Shown here one piece after another: positions 44,838 to 53,713 of a stretch of DNA of 64,000 bases. The notes under the pieces were generated by a model. That model had not been told where the DNA came from. It saw only the letters and a program-made list of their open reading frames with translations, and did no database searches. Origin of the DNA: Microthrixaceae bacterium (GTDB taxonomy: Bacteria; Actinomycetota; Acidimicrobiia; Acidimicrobiales; Microtrichaceae); NCBI GenBank assembly GCA_023957995.1, contig JAMLGK010000005.1, forward strand, positions 124,001 to 188,000, read 5' to 3'. The translations under genes and the position numbers were made by a program. Position 1 is the stretch's first letter, and every line of letters starts with the position of its first letter.

Positions 44838-45239
44838 ATGGAACGTCAACCCAGTCCAGCTGCTGCCGGTTGGATCATGTTCGCCGGTGTAATCATGATC
44901 ATCGCCGGCATTTTCCAGGCCTTCTCGGGTCTGGTCGCCATCGTCGACGACGAGTTCTTCGTGGTGACCCGCGAGTACGTAGTGCAGTTCGATGCCACGA
45001 CGTGGGGCTGGATCCACCTGCTCATCGGCCTCGTGGTGTTGGCATCGGGGTTCGGCGTGCTCTCGGGCAACGTCCTCGCCCGCACCGTGGGCGTGCTGAT
45101 AGCGGCCGGAAGCATGGTCGCATCGTTCTTCTGGCTTCCGTGGTACCCGATCTGGGCCATCATCATCATCGCCATCGACCTCGGTGTGATCTGGGCGCTC
45201 ACCGTTCACGGCCGGGACCTGGCCGAGTCCGGCGCCTGA
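44838..45239 (+). CDS. small four-helix membrane protein (DUF7144-like)
   Basis: The 133-residue protein has four hydrophobic segments: AAGWIMFAGVIMIIAGIFQAF, HLLIGLVVLASGFGVL, GVLIAAGSMVASFFWL and YPIWAIIIIAIDLGVIWAL. The sequence and length fit a widely distributed actinobacterial membrane family (DUF7144 as I recall). A GAGGAAGGGA ribosome site precedes the ATG. Function unknown. It ends before a strong bidirectional terminator. Confidence 0.75.
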   Translation: MERQPSPAAAGWIMFAGVIMIIAGIFQAFSGLVAIVDDEFFVVTREYVVQFDATTWGWIHLLIGLVVLASGFGVLSGNVLARTVGVLIAAGSMVASFFWLPWYPIWAIIIIAIDLGVIWALTVHGRDLAESGA

Positions 45240-45251
45240 CCACTCCCTTCG

Positions 45252-45296
45252 AGCGTGGCCGATCGGGCGGTCACATCCCACCCGGTCGGCCACGCT
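45252..45296. terminator. bidirectional hairpin between convergent genes
   Basis: AGCGTGGCCGATCGGG (45252-45267) pairs with CCCGGTCGGCCACGCT (45281-45296) at 15 of 16 positions, plus one G-T pair, around a 13-base loop. It fills the gap between convergent stops at 45239 and 45298. No T-run follows on either side, so it may work as a hairpin without a U-tract. Confidence 0.65.
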
Positions 45297-45297
45297 G

Positions 45298-46077
45298 TCA
45301 AGACAGCTGCGCCACCCACAGATCCTCGGCGGGCCAGTTCCGGGCCCACCCTGCGGTGACCACTTCGTAGTTCTCGGGAGTGACGGCGCCTTCGGGGGCA
45401 TACAACTCGTGCAGGGCTTCGACGACGAAGCCCGCGCGGCGTAGCTCCCTCACCCAGTCGCCGTGACCCGGATGGTGTTCGATGCCTCCGCCCGGCCACT
45501 CCACGTCTCGCAGAACCGGTTGGGGCCGCAGCAGTTCGGTACCCGCGTGACCACCCTCGTCGGGCACACACAAGCCTGCGAGCACGCTGTTGGTGAGAAA
45601 CACCAGCCGGCCACAGGGTCTGAGCAACCGTGCGGCCTCGGCCAACCAGCGACCCGGGCGGCACCAGGGCGCGGCACCGTACTCGCTGACCACGACATCG
45701 AACGACGACGAACGCAGGGGTACCTCCTCCGCGGAGGCCTCGACCAGTGGGAAGCTCTCGCCGAAGTGACCCTGCAGCTCGGCTGCCCCGTCGAGCTGCT
45801 CGGCGCTCAGGTCGACACCCACCGGTCGCGCACCGAGACGGCCGAGCTGGGCACAGAGGTGACCCATCCCGCACGCCAGCTCCACGACGTCGGCCCCGGC
45901 GATCTGCCCCAACGCGTGGAGTTCCCCTTCGGGCACCCCGAAGAGCCCCCATCGCACCTCGGAGCGACCCCATCGCTGCTCGGCCTCGGGTCGTTCGAAC
46001 CGCGTCGAGAACTCTGACCAGATGCCCCGGTTGTGTCGGACATCCAGGGCGATCCTTCCGTCGAACTGGTTTGTCAC
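45298..46077 (-). CDS. SAM-dependent methyltransferase, class I
   Basis: The 259-residue protein has SAM motif I ADVVELACGMGHLCAQLGRL near residue 63-82, an acidic second strand (VGVDLSAEQL), SFDVVVSEYGAAPWC and a rich C-terminal half. It matches ubiquinone-type methyltransferases of the UbiE/COQ5 group. GTG at 46077 with GGGAG upstream and a family-like N-terminus is preferred over starts further upstream. The substrate cannot be told. Confidence 0.78.
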   Translation of the reverse strand: MTNQFDGRIALDVRHNRGIWSEFSTRFERPEAEQRWGRSEVRWGLFGVPEGELHALGQIAGADVVELACGMGHLCAQLGRLGARPVGVDLSAEQLDGAAELQGHFGESFPLVEASAEEVPLRSSSFDVVVSEYGAAPWCRPGRWLAEAARLLRPCGRLVFLTNSVLAGLCVPDEGGHAGTELLRPQPVLRDVEWPGGGIEHHPGHGDWVRELRRAGFVVEALHELYAPEGAVTPENYEVVTAGWARNWPAEDLWVAQLS

Positions 46078-46284
46078 CGGTTGTCTCCCGCGGTCTGGTT
46101 TCTCGGCCGTTGGCAACACATGCTCAGCGACTCGCTCTGGCCAGCAAGTCTGCTCAGCAACTGGGCGCCCGACGACTTGTGACCTCCGGGTACCACCGAC
46201 TGCCCTCCAATTCTGCGGCGCGGACGCAGCGCTGTCCTCGCCCGATGTGGGTGAAGTCACCGGCGGACCCGGCGGGATCTCCGC

Positions 46285-48210
46285 TCAGGATTGCTCGAGC
46301 ACGAAGTCGTCCAGGTCGACCTCTCGGGTCCAGTCCCAGAAGTCGACCAGCCGCCAGGGGCTCAATCCGTGCACCACGCCCTCGTCGTTCTTGTAGAAGC
46401 TGTGCTCGATGGCCGGTGAGGACCAGACCATGGCCTTGAGCTCGGCCTGGCTCCGCTCGTACCAGTCATCGAATCGGTCCACCCGGGGCTCCATCGACCG
46501 GATACCTCGCTCTGCCATCTCCACGAGGCACTCGACGATGTAGCGGACCTCGCACTCGGAATGGAAGATCAGGCTTCCGCCACTGGCCAGGTTCGTTCCG
46601 GGTCCGTAGAGGCAGAAGAAGTTCGGGAACCCGGGCACGGTCATGCCGAGGTAGGCCCTGGGTCGGTTGCCCCACAGCTCCCGCAGGTCGACTCCGTCAC
46701 GACCGGTGATCCGCATCGGCAACAGCATCTCGTTGGGTCGGAACCCCGTTGCCCAGATGACCACGTCGGCGTGGTGACGGCCGCCGTCGGAATCGACCAC
46801 CGCGTCGGCCTCCAGCGACGCCACTCCGGAGCGCACCAGTTCCACGTCGTCGCGTCGCAGGGTGCGCAACCAGCTGCCGTTGTCCTGCAGGGTCCGCTTG
46901 CCCGTGGGTGGGTAGTCGGGCACCACCTTGTCGATGAGGTCCGGACGCCCTTCGAGCTGGTCGGTGATCCACTCGGTGAACATCACCCGGGTCAGTTCGT
47001 TGGTCTCGCTCACCGAACGGTGCTGTGGCTCCCATTCGGGGTCGACCTTCGCCGCCACCAGACCGGTGTCGCAACCTGGCCAGAAGATCAGGAACCGGTA
47101 CCAGCGGCCGTAGAAGGGCAGGTGCCTCAGCGCCCACTTCACCCCGGGTCCCACCCGGGCGTGGTAATTGGGGTTGGGGAACATCCACTGGGCACTGCGC
47201 TGGAGGATCGTGAGGTGCCCCACGTCCTCCGCTATCGCAGGTGCCAGCTGGAAGCCGGTTGCGCCTGCTCCCACCATCACGACGTCCTTTCCGGCCAGGT
47301 CCACCTCGTGGTCCCAGCGGGCGGTGTGGAAGGCCGGCCCCTCGAAGTTCCCCGGCACCTCCGGCACGAACGGACGGTTCAACTGCCCAACTGCGCTGAT
47401 GACCGCCCGGGCGTTGATCGTGTCCCCCGAGTCCAGCTCGACGACCCAGGTCGCGTTGTGGGGATCCCAGGTGGCGGAGGTGACCTCGGTGTTCCATCTG
47501 ACGTGTCGGCCCACGCCGTGCTTGTCCATCACGGACTCGAAGTAGGCCTGCAGCTCGGGTTGGCGCGCGAAGAACTCGCTCCAGTGGTCACTCGGTTCGA
47601 AGCTGTAGCAGTAGAAGTGGTTGCCAACGTCGACCCGAGCGCCGGGATAGGTGTTCTCCCACCAGGTGCCCCCGACCCCGTCGTTCTTCTCGATGACGGT
47701 GTAGGGCAGCCCCGCTTCCTGCACACGGATCGCGGCGAGCAGCCCCGACATCCCACAACCGATGATCACCACGGGCAGGCCAGCAGCCGCAGCGGGGTCG
47801 GTCACTGGTCTCGACGCACGCGGATCGGTGCCGTCGAGTTCCATCTCCTCGAGCAGCATCCTGACGTACTCGTCGGGCACGTCCTCGCACACCAGCCAGT
47901 CCATCATCGACTTGAGCACCTCGGGGGTCACCGGCTCCGGCTCGGGACACCCACGGTCCCGCCAGTCGCGGATCACCCCGAGCGCGAACGAGCGCGCGGC
48001 GGCCTGGTCCTCCGGCGACATGAAGCCCTGCACCTCGTTGAGGAACAGGCCCTGCGGGCGCAGCGGGCCCTCCAGGATCGAGGTGTCACCACTCATGTGG
48101 ACACAAGACAACAACAGCGTCGGAACCGAGAGGTCCTCCAACGCCGCGGCCAGGTCGTCGTCGCTCATCTCATCGACCGTGAACGGCACTCCGGCGTGGG
48201 GATTGCGCAT
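46285..48210 (-). CDS. flavin-containing, Baeyer-Villiger-type monooxygenase
   Basis: The 641-residue protein has two nucleotide-binding motifs: IIGCGMSGLLAAIRVQEAG (FAD, 149-167) and VGAGATGFQLAPAI (NADPH, 313-326). The BVMO signature FEGPAFHTARWDHE (289-302) lies between them, and GVGGTWWENTYPGAR (178-192) is also typical. The N-terminal 140 residues are not part of the usual FAD domain and are rich in Asp/Glu. BVMOs convert ketones, often steroids, to esters or lactones. The next three genes upstream (KSI-like, DUF7064-like) suggest a steroid- or lipid-degrading role. It starts at an ATG with no clear ribosome site. Confidence 0.87.
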   Translation of the reverse strand: MRNPHAGVPFTVDEMSDDDLAAALEDLSVPTLLLSCVHMSGDTSILEGPLRPQGLFLNEVQGFMSPEDQAAARSFALGVIRDWRDRGCPEPEPVTPEVLKSMMDWLVCEDVPDEYVRMLLEEMELDGTDPRASRPVTDPAAAAGLPVVIIGCGMSGLLAAIRVQEAGLPYTVIEKNDGVGGTWWENTYPGARVDVGNHFYCYSFEPSDHWSEFFARQPELQAYFESVMDKHGVGRHVRWNTEVTSATWDPHNATWVVELDSGDTINARAVISAVGQLNRPFVPEVPGNFEGPAFHTARWDHEVDLAGKDVVMVGAGATGFQLAPAIAEDVGHLTILQRSAQWMFPNPNYHARVGPGVKWALRHLPFYGRWYRFLIFWPGCDTGLVAAKVDPEWEPQHRSVSETNELTRVMFTEWITDQLEGRPDLIDKVVPDYPPTGKRTLQDNGSWLRTLRRDDVELVRSGVASLEADAVVDSDGGRHHADVVIWATGFRPNEMLLPMRITGRDGVDLRELWGNRPRAYLGMTVPGFPNFFCLYGPGTNLASGGSLIFHSECEVRYIVECLVEMAERGIRSMEPRVDRFDDWYERSQAELKAMVWSSPAIEHSFYKNDEGVVHGLSPWRLVDFWDWTREVDLDDFVLEQS

Positions 48211-48263
48211 GGCGCCGCACGGTAACAGCCGGGACGGGAGTCAGGTCCCGGAGCTCGCTCCGA

Positions 48264-49424
48264 CTACATCCAGGGGTCGTCGGCCAGACCCAACTCCGGC
48301 CAGGGTCCGGCTGCGATGGGTTGGCAGTTGCCCCATCCCTGTCCCCCACCGACAGGATCGGTCACCCGCACGGCGGTGTCGCGGATCTGGTGCAGCCTGC
48401 GTGCGACCTCCGGGGGCCGACAGTCCGCGATCCGCTCGCCATCGGTGTGGAACTCTCCGCGCCATTCGCCGTGGTGGTGACCGTCGAGACCGAAGTACAG
48501 CCCCGCGCCCAGTTGTACGCCGGTGTCGCCGAGCACCTCGATGCCGAACGGCCGCTCACTGCCGTCTCCCATGGTCGCGGTCACCGTGCCGCCGAGCAGG
48601 CGACGGTTCTCGGGGTCGAAGCGCAGATCGGGCTGCAGGTCCACGATCTGGTCCACGGTCCCGTCGGGGTGTTCCACCCCGGCGGTCACGGTCTTCTGTT
48701 CGAAGCCGGGCATCTGTACGAGGGTGAAGTGGAGGTGCACTGCGTACCGGGAGCCGTCGGACCGTTCCATCAGGGCCGGACACCAGATCATCATGAAACC
48801 GACCCCCGCGGGGAACGCCGGTTCGTCGGCACGGTCAGGAGGTGGCGGACCCACGTCGTAGCGCACTCCCCACGAATGGTCGCGGGTGCTCACCCAGTTG
48901 TGCGGGTCCACCTCGGTGCGTTCACCGTCGAGTTCGACCCAACCCGATGCCACTCCGGTCTGGTGGTAGCGAACCAGATCCGCGGAGACGCGGTACTGGT
49001 TCCTCAGGTGGCTCCGCTCCTCGAGCTGTGCAGGCACCACCGAGTCGAACTCGATGTCGAACGCGATCGGCTGCACCTCGTTGGCCTCGAGGCAGAAGCG
49101 CACCTTCTGCAGTGGTTCGACGACCTCGTAGCGGATCGGACCGACCGAGGTGGACTCGGGATCAGATGAGAGGCTCCGACTGCCCCGGACCGTCAACTGC
49201 TCGGCGCCCCGGCTCGCGGCTGCGTAGGCGTCGAGCACGTTGCGGTTCGGGTAGCGACCGAGCCCGAAGCCGATCTGGAGGCTGCCGTCGCGGGCCATCG
49301 CCATCGCGCAGATCTTCTCGGTCCATGCGGGATCGCTGGTGCCCACGATCGCGAACGTGTCCGCTACCTGGTGGGTCAGCGACTCATCCGCTGCCAGCAG
49401 GGGGCCGATCGGATTGTTCGCCAC
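48264..49424 (-). CDS. DUF7064/DUF7065-like protein
   Basis: The 386-residue protein has no signal peptide. It contains WVSTRDHSWGVRYDVGP and HHHGEWRGEFHTDGERIAD, patterns of the family named DUF7064/DUF7065, which is common in actinobacteria near steroid or lipid genes and related in shape to AttH/hydroxyneurosporene-synthase-like lipocalins. The catalytic role is unknown. GTG is the start, 3 bases after the stop of the KSI-like gene, so the two are in one transcript. Confidence 0.65.
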   Translation of the reverse strand: MANNPIGPLLAADESLTHQVADTFAIVGTSDPAWTEKICAMAMARDGSLQIGFGLGRYPNRNVLDAYAAASRGAEQLTVRGSRSLSSDPESTSVGPIRYEVVEPLQKVRFCLEANEVQPIAFDIEFDSVVPAQLEERSHLRNQYRVSADLVRYHQTGVASGWVELDGERTEVDPHNWVSTRDHSWGVRYDVGPPPPDRADEPAFPAGVGFMMIWCPALMERSDGSRYAVHLHFTLVQMPGFEQKTVTAGVEHPDGTVDQIVDLQPDLRFDPENRRLLGGTVTATMGDGSERPFGIEVLGDTGVQLGAGLYFGLDGHHHGEWRGEFHTDGERIADCRPPEVARRLHQIRDTAVRVTDPVGGGQGWGNCQPIAAGPWPELGLADDPWM

Positions 49425-49427
49425 CGA

Positions 49428-49784
49428 TCACATCTTCCAATAGGCGGTCATCGAGGTGATCCGACCGTTCTCGTCGAAGGTCATGACATCGATCACCGAC
49501 ATGACGAACCCATTGGTGTCGATCTCGAAGGGGAACGCCGCTGTGCGGGCGTCGGCCACCGCGTGAACCGGTCCGACGAGCTTGGCCGAGACCCCGGCGC
49601 CAGGAAGTGTCTCGTAGAACGCACGGATCTCATCGCGGCCGACACGCTTCTCGCTGCCGACAGGATCCTCCACTACGCAGTCATCCGCGAAGAGCTCCAT
49701 GAGGGCGTCGACATCCTCGTTGCCGACGCGCTCCACGTACTTGGTGCAAGCGTCCTCGAGCATGGCGCTGGTCAGTTCTGACAC
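49428..49784 (-). CDS. SnoaL/ketosteroid-isomerase-like protein
   Basis: The 118-residue protein has the NTF2-like cone fold pattern, YVERVGNEDVDALMELFADD then VVEDPVGSEKRVGRDEIRAF. It resembles small ketosteroid isomerases with Asp in the active-site position after the helix. AGGAG 6 bases upstream fixes the GTG. The pairing with a DUF7064-like gene and a BVMO supports a role on a steroid or polyketide-like substrate. Confidence 0.78.
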   Translation of the reverse strand: MSELTSAMLEDACTKYVERVGNEDVDALMELFADDCVVEDPVGSEKRVGRDEIRAFYETLPGAGVSAKLVGPVHAVADARTAAFPFEIDTNGFVMSVIDVMTFDENGRITSMTAYWKM

Positions 49785-49847
49785 TGTGACTCCTCGTGGT
49801 CCGGTGGATCGGCGATCACCGATCCCTCCGTGACAGACTGCCACCCC

Positions 49848-50603
49848 GTGACGACCCGAATTGCTCCCGACGGTTCAGTGCTCATCCTCGGTGGACGCAG
49901 CGAGATCGGCCTCGAGGTCGCCCGACGGCTCGCACCGCAGCGGGTGGTGATCCTCGCCGCGCGGCGCAGCGGCGAACTGCTCGAGGAGGTCGAGGCGCTC
50001 AAGGGTGCCGGCGCGGCCGAGGTCCATTGCGTCGAGTTCGACGCGGACGACCTCGAGGGCCACCGACGATTCCTGGAAGGAGTGGCGGCGGACCACGGTC
50101 CGATCGGCGTGGCGGTGTTGGCGTTCGGCATCCTCGGGGACCAGACCCGCGCAGAACAGGACGCCGCCCACGCGGTGCAGATCCTGCAGACCGACTTCGT
50201 CGCTCAGGTGAGCGTGCTCACCGAACTGGCGAACCTGCTGCGTGCAGAGGGTTCGGGGAAGATCGTCGTGTTCTCCTCGGTCGCAGGCGTTCGGGTGCGC
50301 AAGGCCAACTACGTCTACGGCTCGGCCAAGGCCGGTCTCGACGGCTTCGCGAGCGGGCTCGCCGACTCGTTGCACGGATCCGGGGTCGGGCTCCTGCTGG
50401 TGCGACCCGGCTTCGTGATCGGCAGGATGACCGAGGGAATGGACCCGGCGCCGTTCTCGAGCACGCCGGCCGAGGTCGCGCAGGCTGTGGTCGGGGCGCT
50501 GGGGCGTGGACGTGAGCGTGTCTGGGTACCCGGAGTGTTGCGCTGGGTCTACGCGGTGGCCCGTGTTGTGCCGACGGGAGTCTGGCGCCGCCTGCCACGC
50601 TGA
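49848..50603 (+). CDS. short-chain dehydrogenase, DprE2-like
   Basis: The 251-residue protein has the NAD(P) loop VLILGGRSEIGLEVARRL near residue 11 and AVLAFGILGDQ, SSVAGVRVRKANYVYGSAKA (Tyr and Lys of the catalytic centre near 150-155) and LVRPGFVIGRMTEGM. These phrases resemble DprE2-type 2-keto-reductases, which act with DprE1 to make decaprenylphospho-arabinose. No DprE1 partner is present in the window, so it may act on another ketone. GTG at 49830 is an alternative start. It is divergent from the KSI-like gene. Confidence 0.72.
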   Translation: MTTRIAPDGSVLILGGRSEIGLEVARRLAPQRVVILAARRSGELLEEVEALKGAGAAEVHCVEFDADDLEGHRRFLEGVAADHGPIGVAVLAFGILGDQTRAEQDAAHAVQILQTDFVAQVSVLTELANLLRAEGSGKIVVFSSVAGVRVRKANYVYGSAKAGLDGFASGLADSLHGSGVGLLLVRPGFVIGRMTEGMDPAPFSSTPAEVAQAVVGALGRGRERVWVPGVLRWVYAVARVVPTGVWRRLPR

Positions 50604-50618
50604 GGTTCGCCGGTCGCC

Positions 50619-51338
50619 TCAGGAGCCACCCTGCTGCGCGATGGCGGCGAGGAACTCGTCGTCGTCGCGCTGGATGGCCGCAGCGAGGCGCTCCAGGGTC
50701 TTCGCACGCGAGCGCAGCTTCGTCACCCGGTGGGCGCCCGCATCGAGGGCGGCCAGTGAGATCGCCTTGTCGCGCGCCCGGTCCAACAGCTCGCCCGCTG
50801 GAACGAGCTGATCGAGCCAACCGGCCTCGACGGCCTGCTCAGGTGAAAACACCTCGGCCAGTGCGGTGGCCCGTTCGAAGGCGCTCCGCCTGAGTCTCTG
50901 TCGGCAGACCTCGATCGCAGCGTGCGGCAGGGCCATTCCGATCGACACCTCGTTGGCGGTGATCCGATGCTCCGCCCCCGACACGCCCAGGCGGTAATCA
51001 CCCGAGAGCACGAGGAACCCGCCCATCGCATAGGCGTGGCCGGTGACCGCCATCACGACCGGCCGGGGGAACGACAGCAGTCGATGCGACAGCTCGAAAC
51101 CCGTGCGCAGCAGCCGGGCGGAATCCTCTGTGAACGCCGTGAGCACGCCGAGGTCGAACCCGCCCGAGAACCGTCCCGGTCGGCCGGCGATCAGCGCCAC
51201 GTCGCCATCGGCTTCACAACGGTCCAGGGAGTCGTTGATCCCGGCGAACATCTCGAAGGTCAGGGCATTGGCCTTGCCGTCGTCCATGACGATGGTGGTC
51301 ACGCCGTCGGCCGATTCGGTCGCTAGCGGTGGAGGCAT
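50619..51338 (-). CDS. enoyl-CoA hydratase/isomerase (crotonase) family
   Basis: The 239-residue protein has LIAGRPGRFSGGFDLGVL and GHAYAMGGFLVLSGDYRLG, the two oxyanion-hole regions of the crotonase fold. At the second, the typical Glu that acts as base in hydratases is not seen at the expected place (the sequence has His-Arg-Ile-Thr after it), so it may be an isomerase or another crotonase activity. The mRNA appears leaderless: TAGGGT stands 6 bases before the ATG. Confidence 0.8.
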   Translation of the reverse strand: MPPPLATESADGVTTIVMDDGKANALTFEMFAGINDSLDRCEADGDVALIAGRPGRFSGGFDLGVLTAFTEDSARLLRTGFELSHRLLSFPRPVVMAVTGHAYAMGGFLVLSGDYRLGVSGAEHRITANEVSIGMALPHAAIEVCRQRLRRSAFERATALAEVFSPEQAVEAGWLDQLVPAGELLDRARDKAISLAALDAGAHRVTKLRSRAKTLERLAAAIQRDDDEFLAAIAQQGGS

Positions 51339-51344
51339 CCGTCG

Positions 51345-51350
51345 ACCCTA
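51345..51350 (-). promoter_or_regulatory. -10 box of a leaderless crotonase transcript
   Basis: On the minus strand TAGGGT lies 6 bases before the ATG at 51338, with no Shine-Dalgarno sequence between. Confidence 0.45.
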
Positions 51351-51462
51351 GCCACGATCGAGAAGGGCTTCATCCGAAGCGCTCCGAGCCCTCGACACCC
51401 ACGGAGACCGACCCGCATCGGCGAGCCACAGGCGACAGAGCCGCGGGGGAGGGATCCGGCGT

Positions 51463-52212
51463 TCAGTTCTTCATCAACAGCAGTTGCAGCTCGAGTGTTC
51501 CGTTGTCGTCCACCGAGAGCACGATCGGGCTCGACGGGACCTCGACGCCGTAGTCGGAGAAGGCGATGTCGAGTGAACCGACCACTACGACGGTCCCGTC
51601 GACCACCTGGGCATCCAGCGGGAACTCCACCTTCGTCGTCACACCGTTGATGGTCAGTTCGCCGATCGCCGACACGGAGACCGGGTCACCCGTGCTCGCA
51701 GCACTGCCGAGCTCTATGGGCTCGGTGAGCGTGAACGAAGCGGTCGGGAACGACGAGGTGTCGAGTGCGTCCTGCACCTTGTCGTCACGTCGGCTGTCGT
51801 CGGTCGTGATCGTGGTGAGGTCGACCTCGAAGCTCGCCGCGGTGACCGTCTCACCGTCGATCTCCATGGTCCCCGACACGTCGCCGGTGCGTCCGACGGC
51901 GGTGGTGGAACCGATGCCCGCCAACTCCTCAGCTATGCGGAACCCCGCGAAGGTACCGGTGGCGGATTCGTAGTCGAAGTCCCCGGTGTCGGTGTCGACA
52001 CTCCAGGTGCCGCTGACATCACCGTCGAAGGTGCCACCGTCCGCTGCGCCATCGACGGAACCATCGGAGTCCTGCTGTGCCACTCCGGCGGTCGCGGCGG
52101 ACAGGTCTACCTCCTCGGGCGCATCGTCGCGCAGGAACCACCAGGCACCGGCCCCCGCCAGGAGGACCACTGCTGCTGTCACCGAGAGAACCGTTGCCAC
52201 TGCCCTGTTCAT
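51463..52212 (-). CDS. YceI family lipid-binding protein
   Basis: The 249-residue protein has an uncleaved or signal-like N-terminal helix (VLSVTAAVVLLAGAGAWWFL) followed by an acidic linker. A YceI domain starts at SGTWSVDTDTGDFDYESATG, includes TASFTLTEPIELG and ends with LDIAFSDYGVEVPSSPIVLS. YceI proteins bind polyisoprenoid or other lipids in a lipocalin-like barrel, usually in the periplasm. It stands 78 bases downstream of the histidine kinase in the same direction, so it may belong to that operon or respond to it. TACGTT lies 6 bases before the ATG. Confidence 0.85.
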   Translation of the reverse strand: MNRAVATVLSVTAAVVLLAGAGAWWFLRDDAPEEVDLSAATAGVAQQDSDGSVDGAADGGTFDGDVSGTWSVDTDTGDFDYESATGTFAGFRIAEELAGIGSTTAVGRTGDVSGTMEIDGETVTAASFEVDLTTITTDDSRRDDKVQDALDTSSFPTASFTLTEPIELGSAASTGDPVSVSAIGELTINGVTTKVEFPLDAQVVDGTVVVVGSLDIAFSDYGVEVPSSPIVLSVDDNGTLELQLLLMKN

Positions 52213-52218
52213 GCCCGC

Positions 52219-52224
52219 AACGTA
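52219..52224 (-). promoter_or_regulatory. -10 box of a leaderless YceI transcript
   Basis: On the minus strand TACGTT lies 6 bases before the ATG at 52212. No Shine-Dalgarno sequence is present, so YceI could be transcribed on its own. Confidence 0.42.
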
Positions 52225-52290
52225 CGAACCGAAGCCGGGTGCCGGCTCCGAGGTTCCGCTGAGTTCGCTGAGAACCCGCGGGGTAGCGAC

Positions 52291-53706
52291 TCAGTTGGGT
52301 CGTGTCGGGAGGTCCACACGGATCGTGGTCCCCTCCCCCGGCACTGACACGAGCGACACCCGACCGTTGTGGGCCCCGACGGCTGCATCCACGATTGCCA
52401 GGCCCAGACCGCTACCGCCGCGATGGCGTGACCGCGACGGGTCGGCCCGGTAGAAACGCTCGAAGGCCCGCTCTGCCACCTCGGGTGCCATGCCGGGACC
52501 GTCATCGGACACCTCGAGGAACGAAGATCCGTCTGAGGTCCCGCAGCTGAGCCGGACCGGAGTGCCGTCGGGTGTGTGAACGAGTGCATTGCCGACCAGG
52601 TTCGCCACCACCTGGCGGATCCTCGCCTCATCGGCGCGCACGACCACCGGCGTGGCTGTGGAGGTCTCCACAGTCCTGGTGGGGTCGACCGCCCGCGCGT
52701 CCGCCGCGGCATCTTCGATCACCGAACAGAGGTCGACATCGACCACTTCGAGGGGGCGACCCTCGTCGAGTCGCGCCAGCGAGAGCAGATCCTCCACGAG
52801 TCCGCCCATCCGCACCGTCTCGGCTTCGGTACGCCTCATCGCGTCCGCCAGGCGCTCGGGATCCTCCAGACCGCCCGCGCGGTACAGCTCGGCGTACCCG
52901 CGGATGGTCGCAACGGGGGTGCGCAACTCGTGCGAGGCGTCGGCGGCGAACTGGCGCAATCGACCTTCTGCCCGGTCGCGTTCGCTGAAGGACTCCTCGA
53001 TGCTGGTGAGCATCCGGTTGAGCGCGTTGCCGAGATCACCCACCTCGGTTCCCGAGGCGGACTCCGGCACCCGTCGGGTCAGGTCCCCCGCCGCGATTGC
53101 GCTTGCGGTGTCGGTCATCCGGCGGATCGGGTTCACCCCGAGTCGGATCACCCAGAATGCGACCAGTGCGAGGGCCCCGAAGATGATCGCTCCCGCCACC
53201 AACTCCAGGGTCACGAGATCATCGATGGCTGCATCCACGCTGTCGAGGGGCATCGCAACGACCGTCACCAGCCCGTTCGATGCCTCCGATGCCCTCACCC
53301 GCCAGCGAGATGTCGAGTCCTCGTCCTCGACGTTGAACAGCGCACCCGAGGAGGCTGCGCCGGACGCCTCGGCCGCGTCGATCTGCGGAAGCCCCGACGA
53401 TTCCTCGTTCAGCCCGGGCCTCTCGACGGTCACGACCTCCTCACCGTCGACCACCCCCACGTAGACCGCCGACAACCTGGAACCCTCGTCGTCCGGCCTT
53501 GGTTCGGGTCGGTCCCCGGGTGGAACGGGCGGCGGATCGCCGAGGCCGTAGGCGATGGCCTCGGCGGCTCTGGACGCACCGGCGAGGTCATCGTCGACCT
53601 GTGCGGTGAGGTTGGCCTCCGTGCTTCGGGTGACGAACACCATGGCCGCCACGAGCGTCAGCGCGATTACGGACATCGCAGCGATCAGGCGGGTACGCAG
53701 CGTCAC
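52291..53706 (-). CDS. sensor histidine kinase
   Basis: The 471-residue protein has a first membrane helix (about 7-25) and an extracellular loop of about 130 residues with low similarity to known sensors. A second helix (about 160-182) is followed by a HAMP region (RRMTDTASAIAAGDLTRRV), then the H-box ADASHELRTPVATIRGY and N-, G1- and G2-boxes of the ATPase (NLVGNALVHTPDGT, DDGPGMAPEV, GGSGLGLAIV). It is like MtrB/TcrY/MprB-type kinases. It follows the response regulator by 7 bases. The signal it detects is unknown. Confidence 0.92.
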   Translation of the reverse strand: MTLRTRLIAAMSVIALTLVAAMVFVTRSTEANLTAQVDDDLAGASRAAEAIAYGLGDPPPVPPGDRPEPRPDDEGSRLSAVYVGVVDGEEVVTVERPGLNEESSGLPQIDAAEASGAASSGALFNVEDEDSTSRWRVRASEASNGLVTVVAMPLDSVDAAIDDLVTLELVAGAIIFGALALVAFWVIRLGVNPIRRMTDTASAIAAGDLTRRVPESASGTEVGDLGNALNRMLTSIEESFSERDRAEGRLRQFAADASHELRTPVATIRGYAELYRAGGLEDPERLADAMRRTEAETVRMGGLVEDLLSLARLDEGRPLEVVDVDLCSVIEDAAADARAVDPTRTVETSTATPVVVRADEARIRQVVANLVGNALVHTPDGTPVRLSCGTSDGSSFLEVSDDGPGMAPEVAERAFERFYRADPSRSRHRGGSGLGLAIVDAAVGAHNGRVSLVSVPGEGTTIRVDLPTRPN

Positions 53707-53713
53707 GCCATAC

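Noticed and set aside
46561..48225. A 554-codon plus-strand frame opposite the monooxygenase
   Set aside because: It has no family motif; the minus strand encodes a complete Baeyer-Villiger-type enzyme.
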